Shown piece after piece: positions 22,090 through 33,682 of a DNA stretch of 64,000 nt. Made by a program: the position numbers and the translations under genes. Origin of the DNA: Amphimedon queenslandica. Its lineage: Eukaryota > Porifera > Demospongiae > Haplosclerida > Niphatidae. Location: the NCBI RefSeq assembly GCF_000090795.2, contig NW_003546485.1, positions 54,486-118,485 on the forward strand, read 5' to 3'. Numbering within the stretch: position 1 is the stretch's first letter; each line of letters opens with the position of its first letter. The notes beneath the pieces were generated by a model, which was not told the DNA's origin, searched no databases, and saw only the letters and a list, made by a program, of their open reading frames with translations.

Positions 22090-23900
22090 AAGAATACTAG
22101 TATCATACTTTCTTCTTTCAAATTTCTACAGTTTTATAAACTACCAGTAGAGTGAAACTTTTACATGATTCAATTAGAGATCCCTCAAAATTATGAGCTG
22201 TAATGTCTACAAGAGCTTCATCACTGTCCAGATGTGATTGATTCTCCTGAGAGTGGTTGTAAATGAGGATAATGAGAAACTTTGCTACAGACATCTCTAA
22301 GTGGGGAGGTAGTAATTACTCTCAGCCCATTATGTCTTAGTGTCGGGAACCCACCCATAAGACAGGATAGAGCATGGTCTATTGTAAAGGTTAAGTATGA
22401 ACACAGAAAGCTAGTATGTCCTGCAGGTGCAAAGCATATTGAATCCATAAAGAGATACTAAACGAGCCTTAGTGAAGATTAAAGCCATGATTAGCAAATA
22501 GAGCCAAGCTGAAGCATCTCTCTCACAAGCAATATCTAACTATCTCTTCTTATCACTACCCAGGTGTTTCCATACTTGCATTAACTTCTTTCAATTGTTT
22601 CCCCTCCTCTTTCTATAGTTTTGTCATGTTTTGAATGACTATATAAAATATATCCTTCATACCAGCCAACAGTCTAAGGGGGTCTTGTAATTTCAAGCAA
22701 GCATTATATCAAATTTTAGCACAAGCAGATATGATCAGTCCCATCCCACCCATGACAAATAGGAAGAGCCAGCAAATCCCTTTTACGTCATTAATGGCTT
22801 GTTTCCCTCACAGCTGGTATAAATCTCAAATGTTTTGTCTCATCCATTGCAATCTGATGGTTAGGAGGGACATCACAAAAACCAAACGAATCAGTCGATC
22901 AGCTGAACAGGCCATGGGTAAAAGCAGAATATGGTGCCTGGGACTGGGACTCAACAGATGTACACCAAACCTTCAAATATACAATTTATCAACAGTATCT
23001 TTAATAAAACCATAAACGAAGGACTAGGGAAGCCAAGTAATGTCCCACCATCTGCTTTCACCACATTACCAGGACCTTTAAAAACCTTGCAAGTTCTTTG
23101 ATAATACTGCTTTACAAATGGAACAGACTTCGATGCATTTGGAACGTAACCATAATGCTTGCTTATGTAAGCCATACCATCTCACCACTTCCATAAGTGG
23201 TTCAGACTACATAAAGGAAATGCATCATTCAATGTTGCTACATCATCAAGCTCCTCAATGGGACAGATGCCACAAAATACATACTCATTTCTAGAGGATC
23301 TCCCTGTCAACACAGTTACTATTAATAAAAAGGTGATTGTTGAGTTTATAAGTGTAAGGGCATAGGTGTAACATGTTACAAAGTTCTATTCCTATGTTCA
23401 CAGAATTTAATGCATCTGAGACATCAATAGAAAGGAGACACATAGTTTTATCATCATACAATTCATGGACACAATAAACAATGCACTCACATTCAGAGTT
23501 CTGTCAAGATCAGTGCTGTCTAGAACCAGTCACTTCATTATTGTTCTTGAAAATTAACAATGCTGCTTTCCCAATTGGTCTCCAGCAAACTTGACCAATT
23601 CCTATAGGACAAACCCCAAGGTTTATATGTAATGTAGTACCATCAATGGACTGCTACCAGGGCCTCTAGTCCAGACAAATCAAAGTTCAGTGAGCACATT
23701 TTCCTCGCAGCACAGGCCACTGAATTACATAGTTCACCTAATTAACTTTTAAAGAATGTGCACATCTTTGTCCAAAAGAAAACATTGAAACCTGAAAGAC
23801 CATTTATAGACATGATAGTTCTCACAATCACGACATTATCAGTGTGCTGGAAGAGATTAGAATGAGAATCATGATTAGTTGCTGGAGTACTTGTAAGCAA
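22090..23900 (-). pseudogene. LINE-like YADD-type reverse transcriptase, copy 2
   Basis: In minus order: SVACAARKMCSLNFDLSGL near 23720; an RT finger block with GIGQVCWRPIGKAALLIF (about 23560); the palm LLSIDVSDALNSVN (about 23410); KHYGYVPNASKSVPFVKQYY and VFKGPGNVVKADGGTLLGFP (22951-23175); SAFTHGLFS; MGGMGLIIS (about 22730); IDHALSCLMGGFPTLRHNGL (about 22380); and DEALVDITAHNF (about 22190). The His/Cys and RHN blocks match a Zn-finger plus restriction-like endonuclease tail. Frames are broken throughout. It is the same family as 7727-9425 and more complete toward the N-terminus. Confidence 0.75.
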
Positions 23901-24721
23901 TCAGTGAGATGGGGACACGGGCTAGATCTGGTTGTTTGTTTTAAGTAGCGTCTTTTACAGTACTGAAGGAGAAGTTTTGCTTACAGAGGGGAAATAAAAG
24001 TGAGAGTGTGACCTGCCTTCGATCAATTTTCAATTAGGACTCAAACAAGTGAAGAGAATCTGACTTTCTTATATTACGACTATTGTCATTAAATTTTTTT
24101 GTATAGTAGTATTACCTTCTTTTAATAGCTCTGGAATACCACATCCTTTTACAACACAAGGTGAAGCTCCATATGTTTACAATGCTTTTATAATATAGAC
24201 CTCTTGTGTGGTTTCTGCAGGACCAGGAGAGGCAGCAAAAAAGCTGCCTTTAGTAAAATACACTCCATGGCAACGCACAAGCGACACACTTTGAGCCGTT
24301 CATTACACAGTATGCCAGTGACAAACCCCATTTTATAGCAGCTACAGCACCTTCTGCTAGTTGCCATTTTGCATGCCCAATTGTCTCATGAGAATGTGTT
24401 TTAAGTAAATGTAAGATTTAATTGTGTCATGCATGATAGTGTAAGATCTATAACAAGATCTTGCAAAATCACTTTAGTTTGTCCTATATAACCTTCACCT
24501 CCTAGAGAAAACATGAAAATGTTTACTGCAGAGATAATAATAGTAATAATAAAGCTAACATTTATTCACTCAAGTTAAAGTGAACATCATTACGTGGAAC
24601 CTAAAACTTTTTAAGTTTCTGGTTCAATATTGCCTCTGGTTTAGTATGATTGAAATCAGAGCACTTGATTCTTACACATTCTTTAAAAATTTAATAGCAT
24701 TGAAAATTTGCATTAGCAAAT
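23901..24721. other. non-coding stretch
   Basis: No recognised coding sequence. It separates the RT fossil from a tandem duplication. Confidence 0.35.
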
Positions 24722-25047
24722 ACACACCATACCATATGATATTTGCACTTATTGTGAGTTAAGTGCCTTCTTAATGCTCTTTCTTTTTTTAAAAAGTATG
24801 CCTTCCTTTTGCTCCTATTTAGTGACAAGAGCATTAAGAAGATTGCATCCTAGGCATATGGATCTTTTATCTCCATTGAAGGTAACACACCATACCATAT
24901 GATATTTGCACTTATTGTGAGTTAAGTGCCTTCTTAATGCTCTTTCTTTTTTTAAAAAGTATGCCTTCCTTTTGCTCCTATTTAGTGACAAGAGCATTAA
25001 GAAGATTGCATCCTAGGCATATGGATCTTTTATCTCCATTGAAGGTA
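24722..25047. repeat. exact 163-bp tandem duplication
   Basis: 24722-24884 is repeated at 24885-25047 with no difference that I can see. The unit contains 'accataccatatgatatttg' and 'aagaagattgcatcctaggc'. Lack of divergence means a very recent event or an assembly artefact. Confidence 0.9.
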
Positions 25048-25079
25048 ACCTATTTCCATTTTCCCAGAAAAAATTATTT

Positions 25080-25879
25080 TTATCCTTATTTCCTCACACT
25101 ACTTTACTTTAAAAAAATATTTAGTAACATCTGCATCATGTTTGCATCTTTGTTTCACATCTCTATTACTAGTTAACTTCTCAAGAATTTCATCAAGTTT
25201 AAGATCCATTGATATTAATAAGGACTACAAAACAAAAGTAAAATAAGTGTGGGGTTTACTAACGTGAATGTTGCTAGTGCTGTTTTTAGATTTCTGTTCC
25301 CTTTGACCTGTAGGTGTATTTGATTGGACACTTGTTGCTTTGATAAGTCTTGCAGCTTTGTCTAGAAGGCTTTCAGTATCTTTTTGATCAACAATAACCT
25401 GTATCAATGATGCAAAATTATAAGGAACTGCATGGATGAATAATTGATGTTGGTTTCAAAACCTGTTATTTTCCTTCGGGTGAACTGCACTTTACAGTAT
25501 GTGTGCAAAATTGAGGGCAAAAAGTTTTGAAAATGATGAATTTGCAGGATTTTTGAATGTCGTATTATTGTGACTTGTTTTAAATTTCCAATATTTACAA
25601 TTAACGTAAGAGTTAAAAATCATTTTTGCATGTTGTAATTTGGTAGATGATCCACCAGTTTGCAAAAACTCATAAAAATTTATCCCCACCAAAGTTTCTT
25701 GTAGCTATAGGTTGTTCCAAGAGTGGATTATTATTTAGGGAGAGTGTATTATTATTTAGGAGAGTCTCTAACCTTCCTATATTCTGTGATACCACAGCAC
25801 GTATGTTTACATCTGTATACTGAAGTGTACTGTCTAAGAATTCAGTAATCACTATAAACGCCTTGCGTGTCAATTGCAT
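25080..25879 (-). CDS. possible multi-exon gene, divergent to the P-like transposase
   Basis: Three short minus-strand frames could be exons: MQLTRKAFIVITEFLDSTLQ...NNPLLEQPIATRNFGG (25670-25879), VDQKDTESLLDKAARLIKAT (25225-25407) and MDLKLDEILEKLTSNRDVKQ (about 25100-25190). The first begins 59 bp from the start of the P-like gene on the other strand, so they may share a promoter region. I do not recognise the protein and cannot prove the splicing. Confidence 0.3.
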
Positions 25880-25937
25880 TGATCTTTTAACTTCAATATT
25901 GATTAAAAAGTGGGGTTAGCGTGGTGCTTTAATTAAA

Positions 25938-28870
25938 ATGGCGTGTGCTGTAAGCTACAAACTTGAAGGCGATATTACGAAATTTAAAGCAGAATTACTG
26001 CAAGAAACCACTTCTAATGTACAGAATGTGGTATTTTTAGATTCTATATATGATATTTTGAAAGATCTTGAAGGATTTACTGTTGTGAAATGTGATTCTG
26101 AATATCGACCCTGTCTAGTAATTCAACACCAGATGCTTCATAATCACCCACCACTAGGCTTAATCTCTCGATGTAGGATCTTGATTAAAGGTCAAGAGTA
26201 TGTAGTCCATATAGTTTTGAAGGAAATCAAGAGTGGGACTCTAATCAACCCAACAGATGTCATGCTGCTTTGTGAGAGGTATCACCTAGAGTCTAATTCT
26301 TATAAATTTTGTCCTTGCATAGATGAAATGGAATACCAACAGCACAAGGAAGTCATAAGATTTGATATCGAAAGTCTACGCAAGTCTTAGGTGCCACTAT
26401 ATTGTATTGATTCTGTTAACTGCTGTTTGTGATAAAAGGTTTTTAAAACAGCTACAACTGAACAAAAGAAAGCCATTATTGTAAGATGCCCATCGTGTGT
26501 TCGCTTGAGGTGTGATTTAGAGCATCAAGCTTGACGTACAGCTGCGGAAAGTTCACATAAAAAGCTTAAATGTACTGAAGCATCTTCCAATGCTAAGTTA
26601 ATGTATATGTCACCCGATAGTCAAGCACCGCATAGGAAAAACCAAAAGATGTTGATAGGTAACATTAAATGCAGATTATATGCATTTAAACATACAGAAA
26701 TACCACTCGATGATGATCAAGATGAAGAAATGGAAGCAGTTGTAACATCAATTGAGCAGAACTGCTCGAATGAGCTAGAAAAACTCTTTGTTGAAGGTGA
26801 TAAGCATGGAGTAGGTTCTATAAAACGAGAAGTATGGAAAAGTGACAAGGAAAGAAACCGAAAGGAATTTCAAGAGGATCAGTTGAGAAACAGTAAGTGT
26901 ACATTTTAATTTGTCTTATTATATTTTATTCAGAATCAGGAAAACGGAATAATAGATGGAGCTCCATTACAATTTGCTTAGCTCTTTCTGTTTATGTACG
27001 TAGCCCAGCTGCATATGAGACCCTTAAGTCTTTCAAAATTTTAGTACCAGGTCGTTCAACACAACAGGCCTACACGAGTGCTTTTCTCCATGAACCTGGA
27101 GCCAATAATGCTTATATTGAGGACCAAGTAGGACACTTCCTTATGCATTGTCATAAGCGAGTTAATAATGGGAAGGAGTCATGCAAAGATGGAGTATTGA
27201 TTTATGATGAAGTGAAAGTTATAAATAGGCTAATGTGGAATTCTCGTAACCAACAATTGAAATGAATCACAGATTTTTCATTACTGGCTGACATCCTACA
27301 TACTTCAGTTTGTATGGAGGGATCTTACCACTGATTTCGATATTATTGGACCTTGCTATACATGTGCTAAATCATTGGAGAGTAGGTATACTTTGTCGTA
27401 TGTCTATGAAACAATAAAATTGTTTCATCTACATGGGCTAAAGACATCAACTATTGTTTGTAATGGAGCATCTTCCAATCTAGCATTAATTAAAGCAACA
27501 CATAGTTGCAGTGGGGTGTATCCAATTGATATAGGTACAGTTGATAAAATTGAATTTATCCTATTATTTCAATCCTGCTACAGATAAATAAGACCCTTTC
27601 GAAGTTGAACCTTTTATGAGAAACCCATTTGATCCTTCAGAATATATATATTGGATGATTTGTCCGACAAACCAAGTATATTCATAGATTCATTTTTCGT
27701 GCTTAATCTATTTGAACTCGTAGCTCAAAAACATGATAAATGCACTCTTTTTTTTCAAAGTCTGGTGGAACTAAGTCATTTAAATTGGATAATGTACTCT
27801 TTGGCTGGGATTCCATAGTTTCTATGTATTCACGGGAGTGGGAAAGGGCTCGGTCAGGCTTGACATGGACGGTTCCGAAATTAAAAGAAATTTACATAAT
27901 TAGAAATGCCTGGACAAAACTTAATGTCAAACCAGCCAAATATATGCAAGTAATTATTACTTTTCTCTAACTACTGATTTTTGTGTTTCATATAGCAAGA
28001 GCACGTATTATCAGAGTTCTATCGCCATATAACTGAAAATCCAGAATCTTCAGAATCAACTAACAAGACTCTTCTGTACCTTGAAGCATGCAGTAACCCC
28101 TTCGAACATGGTTTTTTGAGTCACAGCAAAGTTGATAAAATAAATTGTGATGTAATCCTCAAAATTGAGAAGGGATTTAAATTCTTCACTGATTGGTTTA
28201 GACAAATTTTACAGTAAGGTAAATGTTCATTCATGATAGTTTTTTGATTTTTTTAATCACAGATAAACAATTCAAAAGTTTCAGATAATTTACAAGAAAA
28301 TATCTTGCCTGGCAGAGTAAGTTATCGTTATTTCTGACCTTTATACTAAATTTTTATTTTCAATTTTATAGCACTTGATCTTTTAAGAATACATATGTAT
28401 GGTTTCACTTCACTTTGTAAAAGTTTCCTTAGGAAACATCCTCGATATCTCATTTCCCCCTTGTGCCTGTCAGGGTCTGCTGTTGTGGCTCAGGGGCGGA
28501 TCTAGGGGTGGGCCAGGGTGAGTCAGGCCCACCGAAAAATTTTGTGCAATAATTTGAAATCAACTTTTTTATGTGGATGACTATGTAAACTGTGAGACAT
28601 GACTATGCAAACACTTTGTAAACCACAAAGGAGCTCATTTTAACAGCTTTAATCTTCAAAATTTTGACTTTGAATGCAGGCCTTGTTGACCACACCCACT
28701 AATTATCACACCCAAATCATCTAGGCTCACCCAAAAATCCAATCCTAGATCCGCCCCTGTTGAGGCTATTTTCAACAAATACAAGCATTCTTGCGGAAAA
28801 AAATTGGATGCAGGCAATTATTACGCTGCTCATGCAGCTCATGTAGTAAAGCAAGTTGTTGCTTCCCATA
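25938..28870 (+). pseudogene. P-element-like transposase gene, multi-exon, decayed
   Basis: P-type transposases are RNase H-fold enzymes for cut-and-paste transposition. Blocks in order: an N-terminal frame (25938-26390) with FVPC-less unknown head; a Cys pair CPSCVRLRC (about 26490); YMSPDSQAPHRKNQK and IEQNCSNELEKLFVEGDKHG (26601-26909); GKRNNRWSSITICLALSVYV and DGVLIYDEVKVINRLMWNSR (26930-27250), the first catalytic Asp region; HGLKTSTIVCNGASSNLALI (about 27430-27500), where family members have CDGASSN, so the second Asp is Asn here; SKSGGTKSFKLDNVLFGWDS (27755-27820); and C-terminal VVEAIFNKYKHSCGKKLDAG and NYYAAHAAHVVKQVV (28760-28860), split by a hAT MITE. Short introns plausibly separate some blocks; stops elsewhere indicate decay. 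Confidence 0.75.
28491..28759. mobile_element. hAT MITE, 269 bp, 8-bp target duplication
   Basis: Ends CAGGGGCGGATCTAGG on both sides in inverted form, a common hAT terminus. The flanks TTGTGGCT (28483-28490) and TTGAGGCT (28760-28767) match at 7 of 8 positions, the size expected for hAT. It splits the C-terminal catalytic region of the P-like transposase, so it post-dates or accompanied its loss. Confidence 0.9.
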
Positions 28871-29066
28871 ACTTCCCATAAATGTGGAAAGGATTACAGA
28901 GATGAAGAGCTGTCAACTGTTGAACTTCCATTACAGAAGAAACAGTATGGAAAGATTAGTAACTGATCATGAAAATGTAAACCTGTATGTAGTAATGCAC
29001 TCATTAAGTTATTATAATTTATTTTAAAGGCTTTTAGCATTTACATAAATAATTTAATTGTAAGAT

Positions 29067-31045
29067 TCACATTTTAACACGAGATTGTATTTGTGTATGA
29101 TGAGTTAAAAGTGAGTGACGTAGATTTTGACCTATAGTTGACTCATGCCCAGTTTTAGAAGCAATTTTTTGTTGCTGTACTGTCATAAACTGTTTGATTC
29201 GTATGTTACAGAACTTTCTCATGATTTCAAGGCAGACATTTCTCTTAGCAGAGTCACTCCGGTCATTTTCAGATGGGACAACTTCATTTAAGCATAAATG
29301 GAACTTTTCTCTTAGTACTTCTTGCTTTTGAAATGTTGAATGTGCCACCTATATAAAATGAACAAAAAATAAGTCAATGTAACACTTCAATCTATACCTC
29401 CACAACTTCATCTCTATATTTTTCAAATCCAGATTGATTTACAACTTGTCTTACGCATTTGTCAATGTCACAAAAGAATGATACAAAAGCAGCTTGTAAA
29501 ATGTACATGTAGCCTAAATCACGGTACTGCAGATAGGCTGGCATGCCACCTTTATCTTTGGAATTAATTGCTTGTAGAATTGTGATTTCGTCAGATAACT
29601 CATTTCTACGGGCTTCACTACACCTTTTGATGCATTTGTAACCATTTCTGCTATTATGACTCCACCAAGACGATAATAAATATCATCTTCATTGATTACT
29701 CTATCATGTTGCTCTCGGCTGCTATTTGAAGAGCCAGACAATGAAATGGCTAGAAAGGAATTCATTTGTTGTAGTATATAGTCGTTCGTAATTGATGACA
29801 GATGAATTATTACACTTTGATAATATTGCTGTGGCAACTGAGAGTAATCATAAGGGAAAAATTTTGCCATGGCAATCGGGTTGTCAAAGTTCCAGCTGAA
29901 GGGTCTCTAATAATATTGGAAAATTGAAAATCCTTTGGTGCAAGGAATATGCTGCATTGGTTGTACCACTCTATTTGAAAATTTAAGAATTTTTCTCTTC
30001 CCTTACTGGATACTTGGCTATAAAAAGACACAAATGTTGCTGGATGGTGCAGAATCAACTCCTTCAGCAAGCTGTCATCTTTCACTAATGCATCCATGAC
30101 AGGCTCAACTAGATCTCCAGTGCATTTAGCTGTCAGTTCTTTACATGATTCAATAGGTCCACAAATTTAACAGTTTTAATGTGCTTTACTACAAGAGTGA
30201 TTTCTCTCTTAGTCAAGATGTGTTTCCAACGTTGTTTACCTTTTTCAGCGGAGCCTTTTTTCAATCTTTTAGATTTACTGGTTGTGCTTTCTTTTGCTGA
30301 TGTCTCTGGTGCTCCTTTGGGTAACAGATTAAGTACCTGCCTACATCTGCTAAGCATGACTGAAGTGATAGCAGTTCAAAGAGCAATGCTGCATGCTAAA
30401 AATTATGCGCTGTGGTATCACAGAATATAGGCAGGTTAGACACTGTCCCTAAATAATTATGCACTCTTGGTTGTTCCTATGAACATTACTGAAGTGCCAG
30501 TGAAAATTTTAGCAAATTTGGCATAATGATACATTTGCCAAAATTAAACTTTGAACCAATTGTATACATGCTCAATTGCACATGACAAATTTTGCAACAG
30601 AATGAAAATCATTAAAAATGTTACCTCTAAAAATTTTTTAGCTAGTTATTTTATGTGCTGTAATTATTGTGAAGATTCTTTAATTGACAATTTTTTTAAC
30701 TTCAGTTAAATTTTGAATTTTTCTCTTTAGCGGTAAAAGAAGCTGTATTCCTTTTATTAATAGTGGGAACACCTTTGTTCTTTAATGATTTTTGTCCTGA
30801 ATAAGGTGGCTTATCTTTTGCAGGTGCTTTTAACTAAACAAAATGGTAAAAAAATTTAATACAACTTCCTTTGCTTTTTCAATATTATGACGCATAACTT
30901 ATATTTGTAACAAATACTAACACTCTAGTTATGACAAATATTAATATCTTTTTCCCATTGATCGTTTCCAAAGGTGTCAAAAAAATTTTTCCTGTCTGAT
31001 TGCACTTCACAGTCACCTTTACTACTACATAATTAAATTTAAATG
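29067..31045 (-). CDS. conserved uncharacterised multi-exon gene, convergent to the P-like gene
   Basis: Likely exons on the minus strand: VVVKVTVKCNQTGKIF and FLTPLETINGKKI (about 30930-31045); KAPAKDKPPYSGQKSLKNKG (30715-30840); MLSRCRQVLNLLPKGAPETS with a basic stretch (30133-30357); a block with LVEPVMDALVKDDSLLKELI (29960-30100); YYRLGGVIIAEMVTNAS, then ITILQAINSKDKGGMPAYLQ and YRDLGYMYILQAAFVSFFCD (29400-29690); a clean GT...AG intron at about 29349-29391; and a last exon VAHSTFQKQEVLREKFHLCL...IGQNLRHSLLTHH to 29067. The YRDLGYMY and GQNLRxxLL blocks recall a large cnidarian/sponge family of unknown function. It is among the better-preserved genes here, although one frame break near 29880 needs an intron or is damage. 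Function is unknown; multicopy behaviour suggests a mobile-element link. Confidence 0.5.
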
Positions 31046-31196
31046 GTAAATATTATGTATGAAAGATTTCATTATACACTTTGTGATACTCTCCTTGTTA
31101 GTTGTTTGACCAAGTTCTCAAGAAAGTAATGAGGAAGTTGTTGTGACCTTTGATCTTGGTAATGGATGTAGAAAGTGACATGAATTACATGTACAT

Positions 31197-32135
31197 AAAA
31201 AAATTTCTATTTTTTATAAAAAAGTAGGGTTTGTCAAAATAAAAAACACAAGGTAGTTGACTTCAACCATAACAATAACTAATAGTTTAATTAATAATGA
31301 TAAATGTTAATTTATAAGCAAATAATATCTTCATTAAAATAATACCATATAGCTTCGATATTTTCGTGGGTTAATATTTTTGTGGTTTGCTCCTCCTAGT
31401 GGGGCAATTTGTGGTTTCAGTTTCATGGTTGACAGTTTACATAGCCGTTAGCCTGTAAGGGATAGCACTTGAATGATTTTGTGGGTTTAAATTTTGTGGG
31501 CAACCCATAACGACGAAAACCACGAAATTTACATTTCACAAAAGTTTCAAGCAACACGGTACCAAAATTTCAAAACCCTACTGTGTGGAAAATGATAATA
31601 GGCAGGCTACAATAATAATAGACTTTTCATAATTATTATGTCACTGCACCTATATGATTGCTCCACTAAATTACTATGATGAAAATTAATTAATGTGATA
31701 AATATTAATAAGACTTTTCACTTAGTATTCATTGACTAAAATGCTGTCATCAGAATTAAAAATTGAAAATTATAGATAATTATTTGGCTATTGCATTCTT
31801 TAATTTTTTTGATTCAGTAAAGTATCTGCAGATTTAAATATTCTTTTTAGGAATTGTGCCATGCTTGGTGTAGCCTGCAACTAAGCAGTTTGGTTTTAAT
31901 TCTTTCATTAACATTAGTTATTTTAAAGAAACAATACTCCTTCATAAAATAGTGCAAACTAGGGTTTTAAATTGTATAATTTTTTACTAAATCATTTCTT
32001 CATTAATCAACTTTTCTTAATATTATTATTAATTGAACTTTTAATTATTATTATGGTTGACTCAACCACCTTATTTCTTGTATTTTTTGACAATCCTACT
32101 TTTTCTTATTTAATAAAAGATGTTTTTATTTACTC
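31197..32135. mobile_element. AT-rich TIR repeat T, copy 3
   Basis: Inverted ends of about 90 bp: left 'gtagggtttgtcaaaataaa' with 'aaggtagttgacttcaacca', right the reverse form at 32045-32110. The core 31590-31830 is the inverse of T1 7376-7620. A 215-bp TIR element is nested at 31345-31559. No coding frame. I see no certain target duplication. Confidence 0.7.
31345..31559. mobile_element. small TIR element inside T3, 215 bp
   Basis: TA at 31343-31344 and 31560-31561. Left end CCATATAGCTTCGATATTTT, right end (reverse complement) CCGTGTTGCTTGAAACTTTT. GTGGTTT and TTTCGTGG words are inverted inside. Non-coding. Only T3 of the three T copies carries it at this place. Confidence 0.7.
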
Positions 32136-32569
32136 AATTCCATACATATTAATATATTTTATTAATTAATAATTCGTTTTATTGATAATTATAATTTTTT
32201 CCTTAGGTGTTAGTTCATTACTAGAAGAAAAAAATTTTGAAAGAAAAAACATAAGACCTGCATTGAAAAAACAATTTTGATACAATCATCTTTTACTTTT
32301 TTCCTTTATTTTCAATTTTTTAATCATTAATTATATTAATAGCCTAACTGATAAATTATTAACCCTTATTGACCATGCATTACTAAAATCTTTTTCTTGT
32401 TCTGAAACAACTTTGGTTTACATTGAGCTTTAGTTGCCATTTTTCCGGCAAATTCTGTACACAACTCTTCAATTTTTTTTTAGTTTCACAACTTTTTGTG
32501 AAAAAGCAGCAAGTCAGTTCAATTACAAACCTACATTAGCAATCAATATATTTTTATATTTGTTGGTAG

Positions 32570-33137
32570 TTTATGGATTATGATGAGCAAGGTCAAATTT
32601 CTCCTCCTTTGCCACCACTAGCAGCTGGAGATAAAGGAACTCTACCAGAGCACCTCCAGGAGGCCAGCAACCACCACCAACACTACAAGTAGCTGGAGGA
32701 CTGCCACCTTCAGCAGCTAGAGATGGGGGCCCTCCACCACTACCTTCATGAGGCCAGCCATTACCACAAGCACTACCAGTAGCTGGAGGCCTGCGAACAC
32801 CACCAGTGCCTGGAAGCCCGCCACCTCCAGCACCATGTCCAGTACTACCACCAGTAGCTTAAAGCCTGCCACATCCAGCACTACTACCAGCAGCTGGAGG
32901 CCCACCACTGCCACCTCTAGCATAACCACCAGTAGCTGGTGGCAGCCACCTTGACCAGCACCTCCAGCTTTACCAGTAGCTGGAGGCTCACCACTTCCAG
33001 CAATTTCTTTAGCCGGAGGCCTGCCACCTGCATTCTTTTCAGCTCCAACTACAGTACCTGGTAGCCTGGGAACGGCAGCTCTGCAGCAGCAGAGGCTCAC
33101 CATTGTGTCACAACTTTGTCAAGTTAATTGTCAAATT
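32570..33137 (+). pseudogene. proline-rich exon, copy 2 (expanded)
   Basis: After an acceptor (tgttggtag) at 32569 comes MDYDEQGQISPPLPPLAAGD, then a long stretch of about ten diverged 40-50 bp units coding P/A/G-rich words around 'ccaccagtagctggaggc'. It ends LQQQRLTIVSQLCQVNCQIV and a donor GTAAGA at 33138. It is the partner of 5828-6122; both have homologous intron sequence on the 5' side (32200-32569 here). Expansion of the repeat makes this copy twice as long. Frame breaks occur within the repeat. Protein unknown. Confidence 0.5.
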
Positions 33138-33682
33138 GTAAGATTTGGAAAAAATCCATTGTACCAATTTAATTACCTGTCTCTCCATTTGACTTTAGTA
33201 CAACAATCTTTTAAGAGCCAGACATTCAGGCTGCAGGGCAGGGGTAGGAAGAACACATATAGTAAGAACTACAACTATTATTAATTGTGGCCTAGCATGA
33301 GAAAATTGACCTATTGGTGGGTATGACAAATAATAAGTTGCTCTAACCATATTAAAGCTTGAAACTTGCTATTTCCAATGGTACTTGAGACGCCACAATC
33401 GGAACTAATCCTGCTTGGTAACAAACGTGAGCGTCTTCTCCATTGCTACCATTTTACTACAGCAAAATCGTAGAAGAAAACATTTTTAATGTTTCCTTTC
33501 TTGCCCGTGTAATGCAGAGGTGTGGGTGGTAACCACGCCCACCATCATGGCTCCTTCTCAAGATTATCATGCTTCTTTCCTTTCTGTGCAATTTAAGAAC
33601 TAAAAGGTACTACACATGCTTAAAAATAAGTTTAAAATGACTTATAATGTTTAAATGTTGCATGTAATTAATGATTTTATAG

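Noticed and set aside
32717-33103. Valine/glycine-rich 128-residue frame on the minus strand
   Set aside because: It is the antisense of the proline-rich repeat exon, which has conserved splice sites on the plus strand.
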